NCBI RefSeq assembly: GCF_003324565.1
Contig: NZ_QOLA01000019.1
Span: forward strand, 62,001 to 126,000
Direction of reading: 5' to 3'
Origin: Streptomyces sp. SDr-06
GTDB lineage: Bacteria; Actinomycetota; Actinomycetes; Streptomycetales; Streptomycetaceae
DNA length: 64,000 nucleotides
The stretch's first letter is position 1. Each line of letters starts with the position of its first letter. The position numbers and the translations under genes were made by a program. Shown here piece by piece: positions 40,433 to 48,325 of the stretch. Under the pieces are notes generated by a model that had not been told where the DNA came from, searched no databases, and was given only the letters and a program-made list of their open reading frames with translations.

Positions 40433-40451
40433 GCGGCTCACCATAGCGCAC

Positions 40452-40468
40452 TACGTACGCCGTACGTA
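40452..40468. promoter_or_regulatory. TetR operator palindrome between the ABC and tetR genes
   Basis: TACGTAC-GCC-GTACGTA is a perfect 7-bp inverted repeat in the 64-bp gap between the divergent ATPase and TetR genes. A repressor dimer here could silence both. Confidence 0.75.
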
Positions 40469-40496
40469 ACTACGATGGGGGGCGAGGTGATGATCC

Positions 40497-41204
40497 ATGG
40501 CAGGGCGACCTGCTGAACCAGAAGTGATCTGGGCGCGCCCCGAGCGCGCCGGACGGGGCCCGAGGCCCGCATTCAGCCGTGCCGACATCGCGGCCGCCGC
40601 CGTGCGGATCGCGGACGCCGACGGCATCGACGCGGTCTCCATGCGCCGCGTGGCGGCCGAGCTCGGCTGCGGAACGATGTCGCTCTACAACTACGTTCCG
40701 CGCAAGGAGGACCTGTACGAGCTGATGGTGGACGCGGTCAGCGCCGAGTACGAGCTGAGCCCGCCGACCGGGGACTGGCGGGCCGACATGCTCGGCCTCG
40801 CCCACCAGACCCGGGCCCTGATGCACCGCCACCCCTGGGTGCCCGGCCTCATGTCCCCGGTGTACGGCTTCAGCCCCAACGCGCTGCGCTACCTGGAGCA
40901 CTGCATGACGTGCCTGGACCCGCTGGACGCCAGGTACGGCACCAAGATGGAGCTGATCGCCTCGGTGAACGGCGTGGTCACCACCTACGTCGCCAACGAG
41001 CTCGCCACCGCCGAGCGGACCCGCTCGCTGCCCTGGTCGCCCGAGCAGGAGCACGGCGTGCGCATCGCCTACCTGCTCAGCCAGGTCTCCACCGGCCGCT
41101 ACCCGCGCCTGGCCGCGGCCTTCGCCGAGGACTCCGGGCCCATCGATCTGGACGCGGTGTTCGAGCGGGCGCTGACCAGGACGCTCGACGCGTTCGGCGG
41201 GTAG
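40497..41204 (+). CDS. TetR-family regulator of the Drr-type exporter
   Basis: A 235-residue repressor with a longer N-terminal arm than usual (about 30 residues rich in Arg and Pro) before the helix-turn-helix (IAAAAVRIADADGIDAVSMR, VAAELGCGTMSLYNYVPRK). The C-terminal part (LAHQTRALMHRHPWVPGL, EHCMTCLDPL) matches the TetR_C_1 tetracycline-repressor-like ligand domain. It sits divergent to the drug exporter genes with a palindrome between, the typical drug-sensor layout: ligand binding releases the exporter promoter. GGGGGGCGAGG upstream supports ATG 40497. Confidence 0.9.
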   Translation: MAGRPAEPEVIWARPERAGRGPRPAFSRADIAAAAVRIADADGIDAVSMRRVAAELGCGTMSLYNYVPRKEDLYELMVDAVSAEYELSPPTGDWRADMLGLAHQTRALMHRHPWVPGLMSPVYGFSPNALRYLEHCMTCLDPLDARYGTKMELIASVNGVVTTYVANELATAERTRSLPWSPEQEHGVRIAYLLSQVSTGRYPRLAAAFAEDSGPIDLDAVFERALTRTLDAFGG

Positions 41205-41259
41205 CGGGGCGCGGGCGGCGGATTTCCGGCCCGGGCCCCCGTCCGTGCAGGATGACCCC

Positions 41260-41793
41260 ATGACCGAGATCCGCACCCCCCGCCTCCTGCTGCGCCGCTG
41301 GACCGACGACGACCTCGTCCCGATGTCCGAGATCCACGCCGACCCGGAGGTCATGCGCTGGATCGGCGACGGCTCGGTGCGCGATCTGGAGCGGACCGCC
41401 GAGGACATCGAGCGCTGGGAGGACGAGTGGGACGCCGAGGGTTTCGGGCTCTTCGCCGTCGAGCTCCTCGGCTCCGGCGAGCTGATCGGCTTCACCGGCC
41501 TGTCCGTGCCGTACTACCTCCCCGAGGCGGCGCACGAGGTGGAGATCGGCTGGCGGCTCGGCCGGCCGTTCTGGGGCCAGGGGTACGCGTCCGAAGCGGC
41601 TCATGCCGCGCTGGAGTTCGCCCTTCAGGACCGCGGGCTCGAACGGGTCATCAGCGTCTCGCGGGTGGGCAACGAGGCCTCCGAGAACGTGATGCGCAAG
41701 CTCGGGATGGAGCTGGAGCGCGAGACGGTCCACCCCGAGTTCGGGCACGCGCTCAACATCCACGCCATCGACCTGACCGAGTACCAGGCCTGA
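41260..41793 (+). CDS. GNAT-family acetyltransferase (RimJ/RimL-like)
   Basis: A 177-residue acetyltransferase: TEIRTPRLLLRRWTDDDLVP start, EVEIGWRLGRPFWGQGYASEA as the acetyl-CoA loop (G-x-G-YASEA) and SRVGNEASENVMRKLGMELE. This is the Acetyltransf_3 (RimJ/RimL) group that modifies ribosomal N-termini or small amines. ATG 41260 is preferred over an upstream in-frame ATG at 41245, which would add MQDDP only. It is 55 bp downstream of the TetR gene on the same strand and may be read through from it. Convergent to the ISP-like gene. Confidence 0.88.
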   Translation: MTEIRTPRLLLRRWTDDDLVPMSEIHADPEVMRWIGDGSVRDLERTAEDIERWEDEWDAEGFGLFAVELLGSGELIGFTGLSVPYYLPEAAHEVEIGWRLGRPFWGQGYASEAAHAALEFALQDRGLERVISVSRVGNEASENVMRKLGMELERETVHPEFGHALNIHAIDLTEYQA

Positions 41794-41806
41794 GCCCGGC
41801 CGCACC

Positions 41807-43051
41807 TCAGATGAGGGCGAACTGGCCGCCGGGGCCCTCCTCGGGGTGCTCCAGCACGGACGCGGGCCGCCGCGCCCCGTCCGGCACCGGCAGGACGCCC
41901 GCGGCGCGGAGCCGGTCCCGCGTCACCGGCTTGGTGACGGCGGCCCTCAACCCGGCCTGGGCCGAGCGCAGTTCACCGAGCAGGGCGAGCACCGTGATGA
42001 GCTCCAGCAGGTCCGAGGTCCACTCCTGGGGCCAGCCGGGCGGGCCGAGCGCGGCCGGCGTGCCCGGCTCCACCGGCCCGGTGCGCCGCCGGAACCAGAG
42101 CTCGATGATCCGCACCCCGCCGACCTGGAACTCCCAGGCCTGCGCCGGCACCGGTGAGATCCGGCCGCCGTCGCCCACGTGCAGGGTCTCCTCCCCGGCG
42201 TCGTACCGCAGCTCCAGCGGCCGGGCGGGCACGGCCGCCCGGACATAGGGCCGCCGCCCGCCGGGCAGCCGGGGCTTGTCGCCACCGCGCGCGCCCCGCA
42301 CCATCAGCGTGCTCACGCGCCGCCCCAACTCCACGCCCCGGGACCAGAGTTGCGGATCCGTGGGCAGCGGCACCTCGCATCCCCCTGCGCCCGGGAACGC
42401 GGCCGCCACGGCCCAGGCGAGCACGTCCTGTGGGGTGACGTCGACGGCGTACAGCTCGCCGAGGAAGGCGAGCAGGCCGGGCGCGAGGTTCGGTTCGAGG
42501 CCGCCGGGGCGCCGGTACAGCGGGCGGACGCGGCCCGGGCGCCCGGCGGGGGAGTGCCCGTCGGGCAGCACGGCCGAGAGGGTCAGGGCGGGCCCCGAGT
42601 CCCCCGGGTCCTCGGCCTTCTTCCGGGAGGTGGCGGCGGCCGACGGCACATACCCCTGCTCCACCGCGAAGAGCTGGTGCTCGTCCGCCACCCGCCACAG
42701 CTCGGGCCGGGCGGCGTCGATCAGGCGCTGGTCCGGTATCAGCCACTGCTCGTCGAAGGGCCCGCACCGCAGGCGGACCGGGGCCGGGCACGCGCCGCGC
42801 TCCCGCTCGAACGGGCCGGTGCCGCCGTCATGGCCGGGCAGCGCGGCCACCGCCGAGCGGGGCGTACGCGACCGGCTCGGCTCGAACAGTCGCTCCCGCT
42901 CGGCCCCTTCGGACCGCACGAGCAGGTCCCAGCGCGAGCGCAGGGTCCGCTCGTCCGGCGCCACCACCCAGTCGCGCCCCAGCCGCAGCGGCGCCACCGA
43001 CCAGGGCATCAGGTCGTCGAGGAGAGGCACGTCATCGCTCACAGCCAGCAT
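41807..43051 (-). CDS. Stand-alone 'type ISP' C-terminal-like domain protein
   Basis: A 414-residue protein. The segments FDEQWLIPDQRLIDAARPEL, GRVRPLYRRPGGLEPNLA, GVELGRRVSTLMVRGARG, RISPVPAQAWEFQVGG and WFRRRTG resemble the C-terminal specificity domain of type ISP restriction enzymes (PF18135 by memory). No helicase, nuclease or methyltransferase motifs are visible and no such gene is nearby. In this genus it is usually annotated as a 'type ISP restriction/modification enzyme', which overstates the evidence. It is the third gene of an operon with hmgA and a GntR regulator, 14 bp after the latter. Real function unknown. Confidence 0.6.
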   Translation of the reverse strand: MLAVSDDVPLLDDLMPWSVAPLRLGRDWVVAPDERTLRSRWDLLVRSEGAERERLFEPSRSRTPRSAVAALPGHDGGTGPFERERGACPAPVRLRCGPFDEQWLIPDQRLIDAARPELWRVADEHQLFAVEQGYVPSAAATSRKKAEDPGDSGPALTLSAVLPDGHSPAGRPGRVRPLYRRPGGLEPNLAPGLLAFLGELYAVDVTPQDVLAWAVAAAFPGAGGCEVPLPTDPQLWSRGVELGRRVSTLMVRGARGGDKPRLPGGRRPYVRAAVPARPLELRYDAGEETLHVGDGGRISPVPAQAWEFQVGGVRIIELWFRRRTGPVEPGTPAALGPPGWPQEWTSDLLELITVLALLGELRSAQAGLRAAVTKPVTRDRLRAAGVLPVPDGARRPASVLEHPEEGPGGQFALI

Positions 43052-43065
43052 GCTAGGGGGAAGGC

Positions 43066-43818
43066 TCAGCGCGCTTCGACCGTCACCGAGAACGAGAAGC
43101 GGTCACCCCGGTAGTGGATCCGGGCCACGTCGACGACCTGGCCCTTCCCGTCGTAGGTGACTCCCGTGTAGTGCAGGATCGGGGAGAGCAGCGGCACTTG
43201 CAGCAGTTCGGCCGTGACGGGGTCGGCGAGCCGGGCCTCCACCGTGTCCGTGATGCGCGCGATGTCCACCCCGACCGCGTCCCGCAGCACCTTCGTCATC
43301 GGCCAGCGCCCCAGGTCGGCGAGGTCGATCGCGGCGGCCACCTCCGGACGCACCGCGTTGTGCGCCCAGTTGGTGGGCTCGCCGCTCTCCTCCTCGCACC
43401 GCAGCCGCCGGTAGGTGACGATCTCGGGGCAGTGGGGGAAGTACTCCGCGAGCTCGCCGGGCACCGGCTCCGGGCCGTGGCCCAGGATCGTGGTGCGCTC
43501 ACCCGACTGCTGGGCCACGATCGCGTCGATCGAGCCCAGCAGCCGGACCGGGGAGGCCCGCCGGGCGGCCGGCTCGATGAACGTGCCGCGCCGGCGGTGC
43601 CTGCTGATCAGGCCCTCCTCCTCCAGCTCCTTCAGCGCCTGACGCATCGTCAGCACACTCACCCCGTAGTGCGCGGCGAGCTGTTCCTCGGTGGGCAGGC
43701 GCAGCGAGGCGTCGGGGGAGCGGCCCAGTATCGAGGCGCGCAGCGACTGGGACACCTGGTACCAGAGCGGCAGCTTCCGGTTCAGGACCAGGGAGTCGGG
43801 TGCGAAGGAGGAGGTCAC
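43066..43818 (-). CDS. GntR/HutC-family regulator with UTRA domain
   Basis: A 250-residue regulator. The N-terminal winged helix is at about 15-80 (PLWYQVSQSLRASILGRSPD, LPTEEQLAAHYGVSVLTMRQALKELEEEGL) and the UTRA ligand domain at about 90-245, ending LHYTGVTYDGKGQVVDVARIHYRGDRFSF. UTRA binds small carboxylates, sugars or amino-acid products. It follows hmgA by 23 bp in the same operon, so homogentisate or another tyrosine-breakdown product is a plausible ligand (inference). Confidence 0.9.
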   Translation of the reverse strand: MTSSFAPDSLVLNRKLPLWYQVSQSLRASILGRSPDASLRLPTEEQLAAHYGVSVLTMRQALKELEEEGLISRHRRRGTFIEPAARRASPVRLLGSIDAIVAQQSGERTTILGHGPEPVPGELAEYFPHCPEIVTYRRLRCEEESGEPTNWAHNAVRPEVAAAIDLADLGRWPMTKVLRDAVGVDIARITDTVEARLADPVTAELLQVPLLSPILHYTGVTYDGKGQVVDVARIHYRGDRFSFSVTVEAR

Positions 43819-43841
43819 AGGGATTCCGTATCAGGTGGTGC

Positions 43842-45176
43842 TCAGGAGCGGAAGTGGCGCTGGAGACCCTGCCACACGTCGTCGTAGCCCCGCTGGAGGT
43901 GGTCGGCCGTCGCCGCCTGCTCGGTCGCGGTGACCGGCCAGCGCGTCTCGAACATGAAGGCAAGGCCGTCGTCGATCTTCTGCGGCTTCAGCTCGGCGGC
44001 GCTCGCCCGGTCGAAGGTCTCCCGGTCCGGGCCGTGCGCCGACATCATGTTGTGCAGCGAACCGCCGCCGGGTACGAACCCCCCTTCTCCGGCCGTCTTC
44101 GCGTCGTAGGCGCCCTCGATCAGGCCCATGTACTCGCTCATGACGTTGCGGTGGAAGTACGGCGGGCGGAAGGTGTCCTCGCCGACCAGCCAGCGCGGCG
44201 CGAACACCACGAAGTCGACGCCCGCCAGGCCCGGGGTGTCGGACGGCGAGGTGAGCACCGTGAAGATCGACGGGTCGGGGTGGTCGTAGCTGATGGTGCC
44301 CATCACGTTGAAGGTGCGCAGGTCGTAGACGTACGGCGTATGGGTGCCGTGCCAGGCCACGACGTCCAGGGGCGAGTGGTCGTACGTCGCGGTCCAGAGG
44401 TTGCCGCAGAACTTGTTGACGACCTCGACCGGGCCCTCGACGTCCTCGTACGCGGCCAGCGGGGCCCGGAAGTCCCGCGCGTTGGCGAGGCCGTTGGCGC
44501 CGATCGGGCCGAGCTCGGGCAGCTCGAAGGGGCGGCCGTAGTTCTCGCACACATAACCGCGCGCGCTCTCGTCGAGCAGCTCCACCCGGAAGCGGACGCC
44601 GCGCGGGATCAGGGCGACCTCACCGGGGCGGGCCGCGAGCAGCCCGAGCTCGGTGCGCAGGAGCAGCCCGCCGCGCTCGGGGACGATCAGGAGCTCGCCG
44701 TCGGCGTCGCTGAACACCCTGGATTCCATCGAGGAGTTGGCGTGGTAGAGGTGCACCGCCATGCCGCTGCGCTGGGTGGCGTCGCCGTTGCCGCCGAGCG
44801 TCCACAGGCCGGCCAGCCAGTCGGTGCCCGCCGGGGGCTCGGGCAGCGGGTTCCAGCGCAGCCGGTTCGGGTCGGGCACGGTCTCGGTGAAGGGGGCCGA
44901 GCGGAGGTGCCCGTTGTCGGCGCGGGTGAACGGCGGGTGGGCGGCCGATGGCCGGATCCGGTACAGCCAGGAGCGACGGTTGCTCGCGCGCGGCTCGGTG
45001 AAGGCGGACCCGCTCAGCTGCTCCGCGTACAGCCCGAGCGGGGCGCGCTGGGGCGCGTTGCGGCCGTGCGGAAGGGCGCCGGGGACGGCCTCCGAGCTGT
45101 GCTCGTTGCCGAAACCGCGGGAGTGGCCGAGGCCCTCCGCGATTTTCCTCGCCTGTTCGCCGGTGGTGGTCGTCAT
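43842..45176 (-). CDS. hmgA: Homogentisate 1,2-dioxygenase
   Basis: A 444-residue enzyme of full family length: GFGNEHSSEAVPGALPHGRN at the N-terminus, LVGEDTFRPPYFHRNVMSEYMGLIEG, and the Fe(II) ligands in the region of SLHNMMSAHGPDRE. The non-haem iron cleaves homogentisate to maleylacetoacetate in tyrosine and phenylalanine breakdown; loss of it gives brown pyomelanin. The start ATG 45176 follows AGGAGAG. The inverted repeat at 45203-45226 lies 27 bp upstream and is a candidate regulator site. Isomerase and hydrolase genes of the pathway are not in this window. Confidence 0.96.
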   Translation of the reverse strand: MTTTTGEQARKIAEGLGHSRGFGNEHSSEAVPGALPHGRNAPQRAPLGLYAEQLSGSAFTEPRASNRRSWLYRIRPSAAHPPFTRADNGHLRSAPFTETVPDPNRLRWNPLPEPPAGTDWLAGLWTLGGNGDATQRSGMAVHLYHANSSMESRVFSDADGELLIVPERGGLLLRTELGLLAARPGEVALIPRGVRFRVELLDESARGYVCENYGRPFELPELGPIGANGLANARDFRAPLAAYEDVEGPVEVVNKFCGNLWTATYDHSPLDVVAWHGTHTPYVYDLRTFNVMGTISYDHPDPSIFTVLTSPSDTPGLAGVDFVVFAPRWLVGEDTFRPPYFHRNVMSEYMGLIEGAYDAKTAGEGGFVPGGGSLHNMMSAHGPDRETFDRASAAELKPQKIDDGLAFMFETRWPVTATEQAATADHLQRGYDDVWQGLQRHFRS

Positions 45177-45202
45177 CGTCCGCTCTCCTGCTGCCGTGCC
45201 GG

Positions 45203-45226
45203 AATCCTATGCTCAACCGTAGGATT
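45203..45226. promoter_or_regulatory. Inverted repeat in the hmgA/tetR divergent region
   Basis: AATCCTA-N10-TAGGATT is a perfect 7-bp inverted repeat within the 102-bp gap between hmgA and the divergent TetR gene. It could serve the GntR or TetR protein. Confidence 0.55.
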
Positions 45227-45278
45227 ACGATGCGGTCGCGTCAACGGCAAAACCGGCCGGGCGGGGCATGATGGGCGC

Positions 45279-45899
45279 GTGCCTCCTGCTCCTGATCTCC
45301 ACGCGAATCTCCGCCGGGCGCCCGTGCAGCAGCGCAGCGCCGAACGCCTGTCGCGGATACTCGACGCCTGTGCCGAACTCCTCGACGAAACCGGCTACGA
45401 AGACCTCTCCACCCGGGCGGTCGCCCAGCGCGCGGGCGTGCCCATCGGGTCCGTCTACCGCTTCTTCGGCAACAAGCGGGCCATGGCCGAGGCGCTCGCC
45501 GCCCGCAACCTCGACCGCTACGCCGGGATGATCAACGCGCGGCTCGAAACGATCGAGGCGGCCGACTGGCGGGGCGCCGTCGACGCGGTCCTGGACGAGT
45601 ACCTCGTCCTGAAGCAGACGGTGCCCGGCTTCAACCTGGTCGACTTCGGCGGCCCCCAGCCCGTGCCCGACCCGGACTCCGATGCCAACCACTTGCTCGC
45701 CGACCGCCTGGCCGAGCTCCTGCCGACCCAGTTCGGCCGCACCCTGGACGCGGATCTGCGGCGGGTCATCCTGGTCGCGGTGGAGGCGGCCGACGCCACG
45801 CTCCGGCTCGCCTTCCGCGCGGATCCGCAGGGTGACCCGCACATCGTCGCGGAGACACGGCGGCTCCTGCACGCCTACCTCGCCCGCACCCTGGACTGA
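45279..45899 (+). CDS. TetR-family transcriptional regulator
   Basis: A 206-residue regulator from GTG 45279 (no ATG fits; ribosome site weak). The helix-turn-helix region reads RSAERLSRILDACAELLDETGYEDLSTRAV, then AQRAGVPIGSVYRFFGNKRAM. The C-terminal domain includes VDAVLDEYLVLKQTVPGFNLVDFG, typical of a group of acid- or CoA-related TetR proteins. It lies between hmgA and a molybdopterin oxidoreductase gene; the palindrome at 45921-45940 just downstream, before the latter gene, is its likely operator. Confidence 0.86.
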   Translation: MPPAPDLHANLRRAPVQQRSAERLSRILDACAELLDETGYEDLSTRAVAQRAGVPIGSVYRFFGNKRAMAEALAARNLDRYAGMINARLETIEAADWRGAVDAVLDEYLVLKQTVPGFNLVDFGGPQPVPDPDSDANHLLADRLAELLPTQFGRTLDADLRRVILVAVEAADATLRLAFRADPQGDPHIVAETRRLLHAYLARTLD

Positions 45900-45920
45900 C
45901 CCCCGCCGGGGCCTCCCCCA

Positions 45921-45940
45921 CATGCCTACCGGTCGGTATG
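45921..45940. promoter_or_regulatory. TetR-type palindrome upstream of the molybdopterin oxidoreductase
   Basis: CATGCCTACCGGTCGGTATG matches its own reverse complement at 16 of 20 positions around an ACCGGT centre. It sits 38 bp before the oxidoreductase ATG and 22 bp after the tetR stop. Confidence 0.65.
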
Positions 45941-45977
45941 CTCAAAAGGCCCGCGCGCCGCCGCCCTGGGAGGACGA

Positions 45978-48203
45978 ATGTCCCGCACCGCCCCGCGTAT
46001 CTGCCCGCTCTGCGAAGCCACCTGCGGGCTGAGCCTCACCGTCGAGGGAGGGCGGGTCACCGGGGCCCGCGGCGACGCGGACGACGTGTTCAGCCGGGGC
46101 TTCATCTGCCCCAAGGGCGCCGCCTTCGCCGACGTGGACAACGACCCGGACCGGCTCACCGGCCCGCTCGTGCGGCGCGACGGCACGCTGGAGAAGGCCG
46201 GTTGGGACGAGGCCTTCGACCTGATCGCGGCCCGCCTGCGGCCCGTGATCGAGCAGTACGGGCCCAACGCGGTCGGTGTCGTGCTCGGCAACCCCAATGT
46301 CCACACCATGGCCGGCGCTCTCTATCCGCCTGTCCTGCTCGGGGCGCTGCGCACCCGCAACCTCTTCACCGCGAGCACCCTGGACCAGATGCCCAAGCAC
46401 GTCTCCAGCGGGCTGCTGTTCGGCGACCCGTTCGCCATCCCGGTGCCCGACCTTGACCGCACCGGCCACCTGCTGCTGCTCGGCGCCAACCCGCTGGAAT
46501 CCAACGGCAGTCTGTGCACCGCCCCCGACTTCCCCGGCAGGCTGAAGGCGCTGCGCAAGCGCGGCGGCACCCTCACCGTCGTCGACCCGCGCCGCACCCG
46601 TACCGCGAAACTCGCCGACCGGCACGTCGCCATCCGGCCCGGCACCGATGCCCTGCTGCTCGCCTCGGTCGCGCACGTGCTCTTCGAGGAGAAGCTCGTC
46701 GCTCCGGGCGAGCTGGAGACGCACCTCGAAGGACTGGCCGAAGTGGCCGACGCGACAAGGGAGTTCGTGCCCGAGGTGGTCGGCCCCGTGTGCGACGTGG
46801 CAGCGGACGAGATCCGGGCCATCGCCCGCGAGCTGGCCGCCGCCCCCACCGCCGCCGTCTACGGCCGGATCGGCAGCTGCACCGTCGAGCACGGCACCCT
46901 GGCCAACTGGCTCGTCGACGTGCTCAACGCCGTCACCGGCAACCTCGACCGGCCAGGCGGCGCGCTCTTCCCGCTCTCCGCCACCGACCGGACCCCCCGC
47001 CCGGCCGGCCCCGGCAAGGGCTTCGCGCTGGGGCGCTGGCGCAGCCGGGTCGGCGGGCACCCCGAGGTCAAGTCCGAACTGCCGCTCGCCGCCCTCGCCG
47101 AGGAGATCGAGACGCCGGGGGAGGGGCGGATCCGCGTGCTCATCGCCTCGGCCGCCAACCCGGTGCTCTCCGCACCCGACGGGGACCGGCTCGACCGGGC
47201 GCTGGCCGGGCTCGACTTCATGGTCAGCATCGACCCTTACCTGAACGAGACCTCCCGGCACGCCGACGTCGTGCTGCCCCCGCCGCCGCCCTCGCAGAGC
47301 GCGCACTTCGACTTCGCCTTCAACGGCTTCGCGGTCCGCAACCAGGTCCGCTACACCCGGCCCGCCGTCCCGCTCGCCGACGGGCGCATGGACGAGTGCG
47401 AGATCCACGCCCGGCTCGTGCTCGCCGCGACCGGCATGCACGGCGCGGCGCCCGACGCGGTGGACGCCCTGGTCATCGACGGAGCGCTCGCCAAGGCCGT
47501 GGCCGACCCGCACTCGCCCGTGCACGGGCGGGACGCCAAGGACCTCGCCGCCCGGCTCACCGGCGTGAGCGGCCCCGAGCGGCGCCTGGACCTCATGCTC
47601 CGGCTCGGCCCCTACGGCGACGGGTTCGGCGCCCGCCCCGACGGACTCACCCTGGACCGGGTGCTCGCGCGTCCCCACGGCATCGACCTCGGGCCCCTCG
47701 AACCCCGCCTCCCGCAGGTGCTCAGGACCCGCAGCGGGCGGATCGAGCTGCTGCCCGCGCCGATCGCCGCCGACCTGCCCCGGCTGCGCGCCGCCCTGAG
47801 CCGGCGGCCCGACTCGCTGGTGCTCGTCGGCCGGCGCCATCTGCGCTCCAACAACAGCTGGCTGCACAACATCCCCGCCCTGAACGGCGGTTCCAACCGC
47901 TGCACCCTCCAGATCCACCCCGAGGACGCGACCCGGCTCGGCCTCGCCGACGGGGCCGACGTGCGGATCACGGCGGAGGGCGGAGCCGTCACGGCCCCGG
48001 TGGAGATCACCGACAGCGTGCGCAGGGGCGTCGTCAGCCTGCCGCACGGCTGGGGACACAGCAGGCCCGGCAGCCGCCTCGCCGTGGCCTCCGACCGCCC
48101 CGGCGTGAACGTCAACCAGCTCCTGGACGGATCGCGGATCGACCCCCTGTCGGGGACCGCGGTGCTCAACGGCTTTCCCGTCGCACTCGCACCCGTGTCG
48201 TGA
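45978..48203 (+). CDS. Molybdopterin (bis-MGD) oxidoreductase
   Basis: A 741-residue protein with an N-terminal [4Fe-4S] motif C9-x2-C12-x3-C16-x27-C44 (CPLCEATC ... GFICPKG) and the DMSO-reductase-type domains: KAGWDEAFDLIAARL, LLLLGANPLESNG, SIDPYLNETSRHADVVLPPP and the C-terminal molydopterin domain (RSNNSWLHNIPALNGG, PHGWGHSRPGS). It resembles stand-alone formate-dehydrogenase-like or assimilatory nitrate-reductase-like enzymes. No electron-transfer subunit, twin-arginine signal or cytochrome gene is beside it. Substrate unknown. GGGAGGA precedes ATG 45978. Confidence 0.9.
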   Translation: MSRTAPRICPLCEATCGLSLTVEGGRVTGARGDADDVFSRGFICPKGAAFADVDNDPDRLTGPLVRRDGTLEKAGWDEAFDLIAARLRPVIEQYGPNAVGVVLGNPNVHTMAGALYPPVLLGALRTRNLFTASTLDQMPKHVSSGLLFGDPFAIPVPDLDRTGHLLLLGANPLESNGSLCTAPDFPGRLKALRKRGGTLTVVDPRRTRTAKLADRHVAIRPGTDALLLASVAHVLFEEKLVAPGELETHLEGLAEVADATREFVPEVVGPVCDVAADEIRAIARELAAAPTAAVYGRIGSCTVEHGTLANWLVDVLNAVTGNLDRPGGALFPLSATDRTPRPAGPGKGFALGRWRSRVGGHPEVKSELPLAALAEEIETPGEGRIRVLIASAANPVLSAPDGDRLDRALAGLDFMVSIDPYLNETSRHADVVLPPPPPSQSAHFDFAFNGFAVRNQVRYTRPAVPLADGRMDECEIHARLVLAATGMHGAAPDAVDALVIDGALAKAVADPHSPVHGRDAKDLAARLTGVSGPERRLDLMLRLGPYGDGFGARPDGLTLDRVLARPHGIDLGPLEPRLPQVLRTRSGRIELLPAPIAADLPRLRAALSRRPDSLVLVGRRHLRSNNSWLHNIPALNGGSNRCTLQIHPEDATRLGLADGADVRITAEGGAVTAPVEITDSVRRGVVSLPHGWGHSRPGSRLAVASDRPGVNVNQLLDGSRIDPLSGTAVLNGFPVALAPVS

Positions 48204-48325
48204 CCTGGAGTTTTGCTCGTATTGCTCAGGTGTCAACGTCTTGTTGAGGATGGAAACGGCGATTTAACGTCATCCGCACCGCCAGCCCCCTGGTGGAGTT
48301 CAAGGGTGAACGTTAGGTGTCCTCC

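Noticed and set aside
38691..41204. Antibiotic biosynthesis cluster around the Drr-type exporter
   Set aside because: No polyketide, peptide-synthetase or tailoring genes lie near; a drug-responsive exporter explains the locus.
41807..43051. Restriction-modification defence island
   Set aside because: Only a specificity-like domain is present, embedded in a tyrosine-catabolism operon, with no catalytic restriction or methylation genes.
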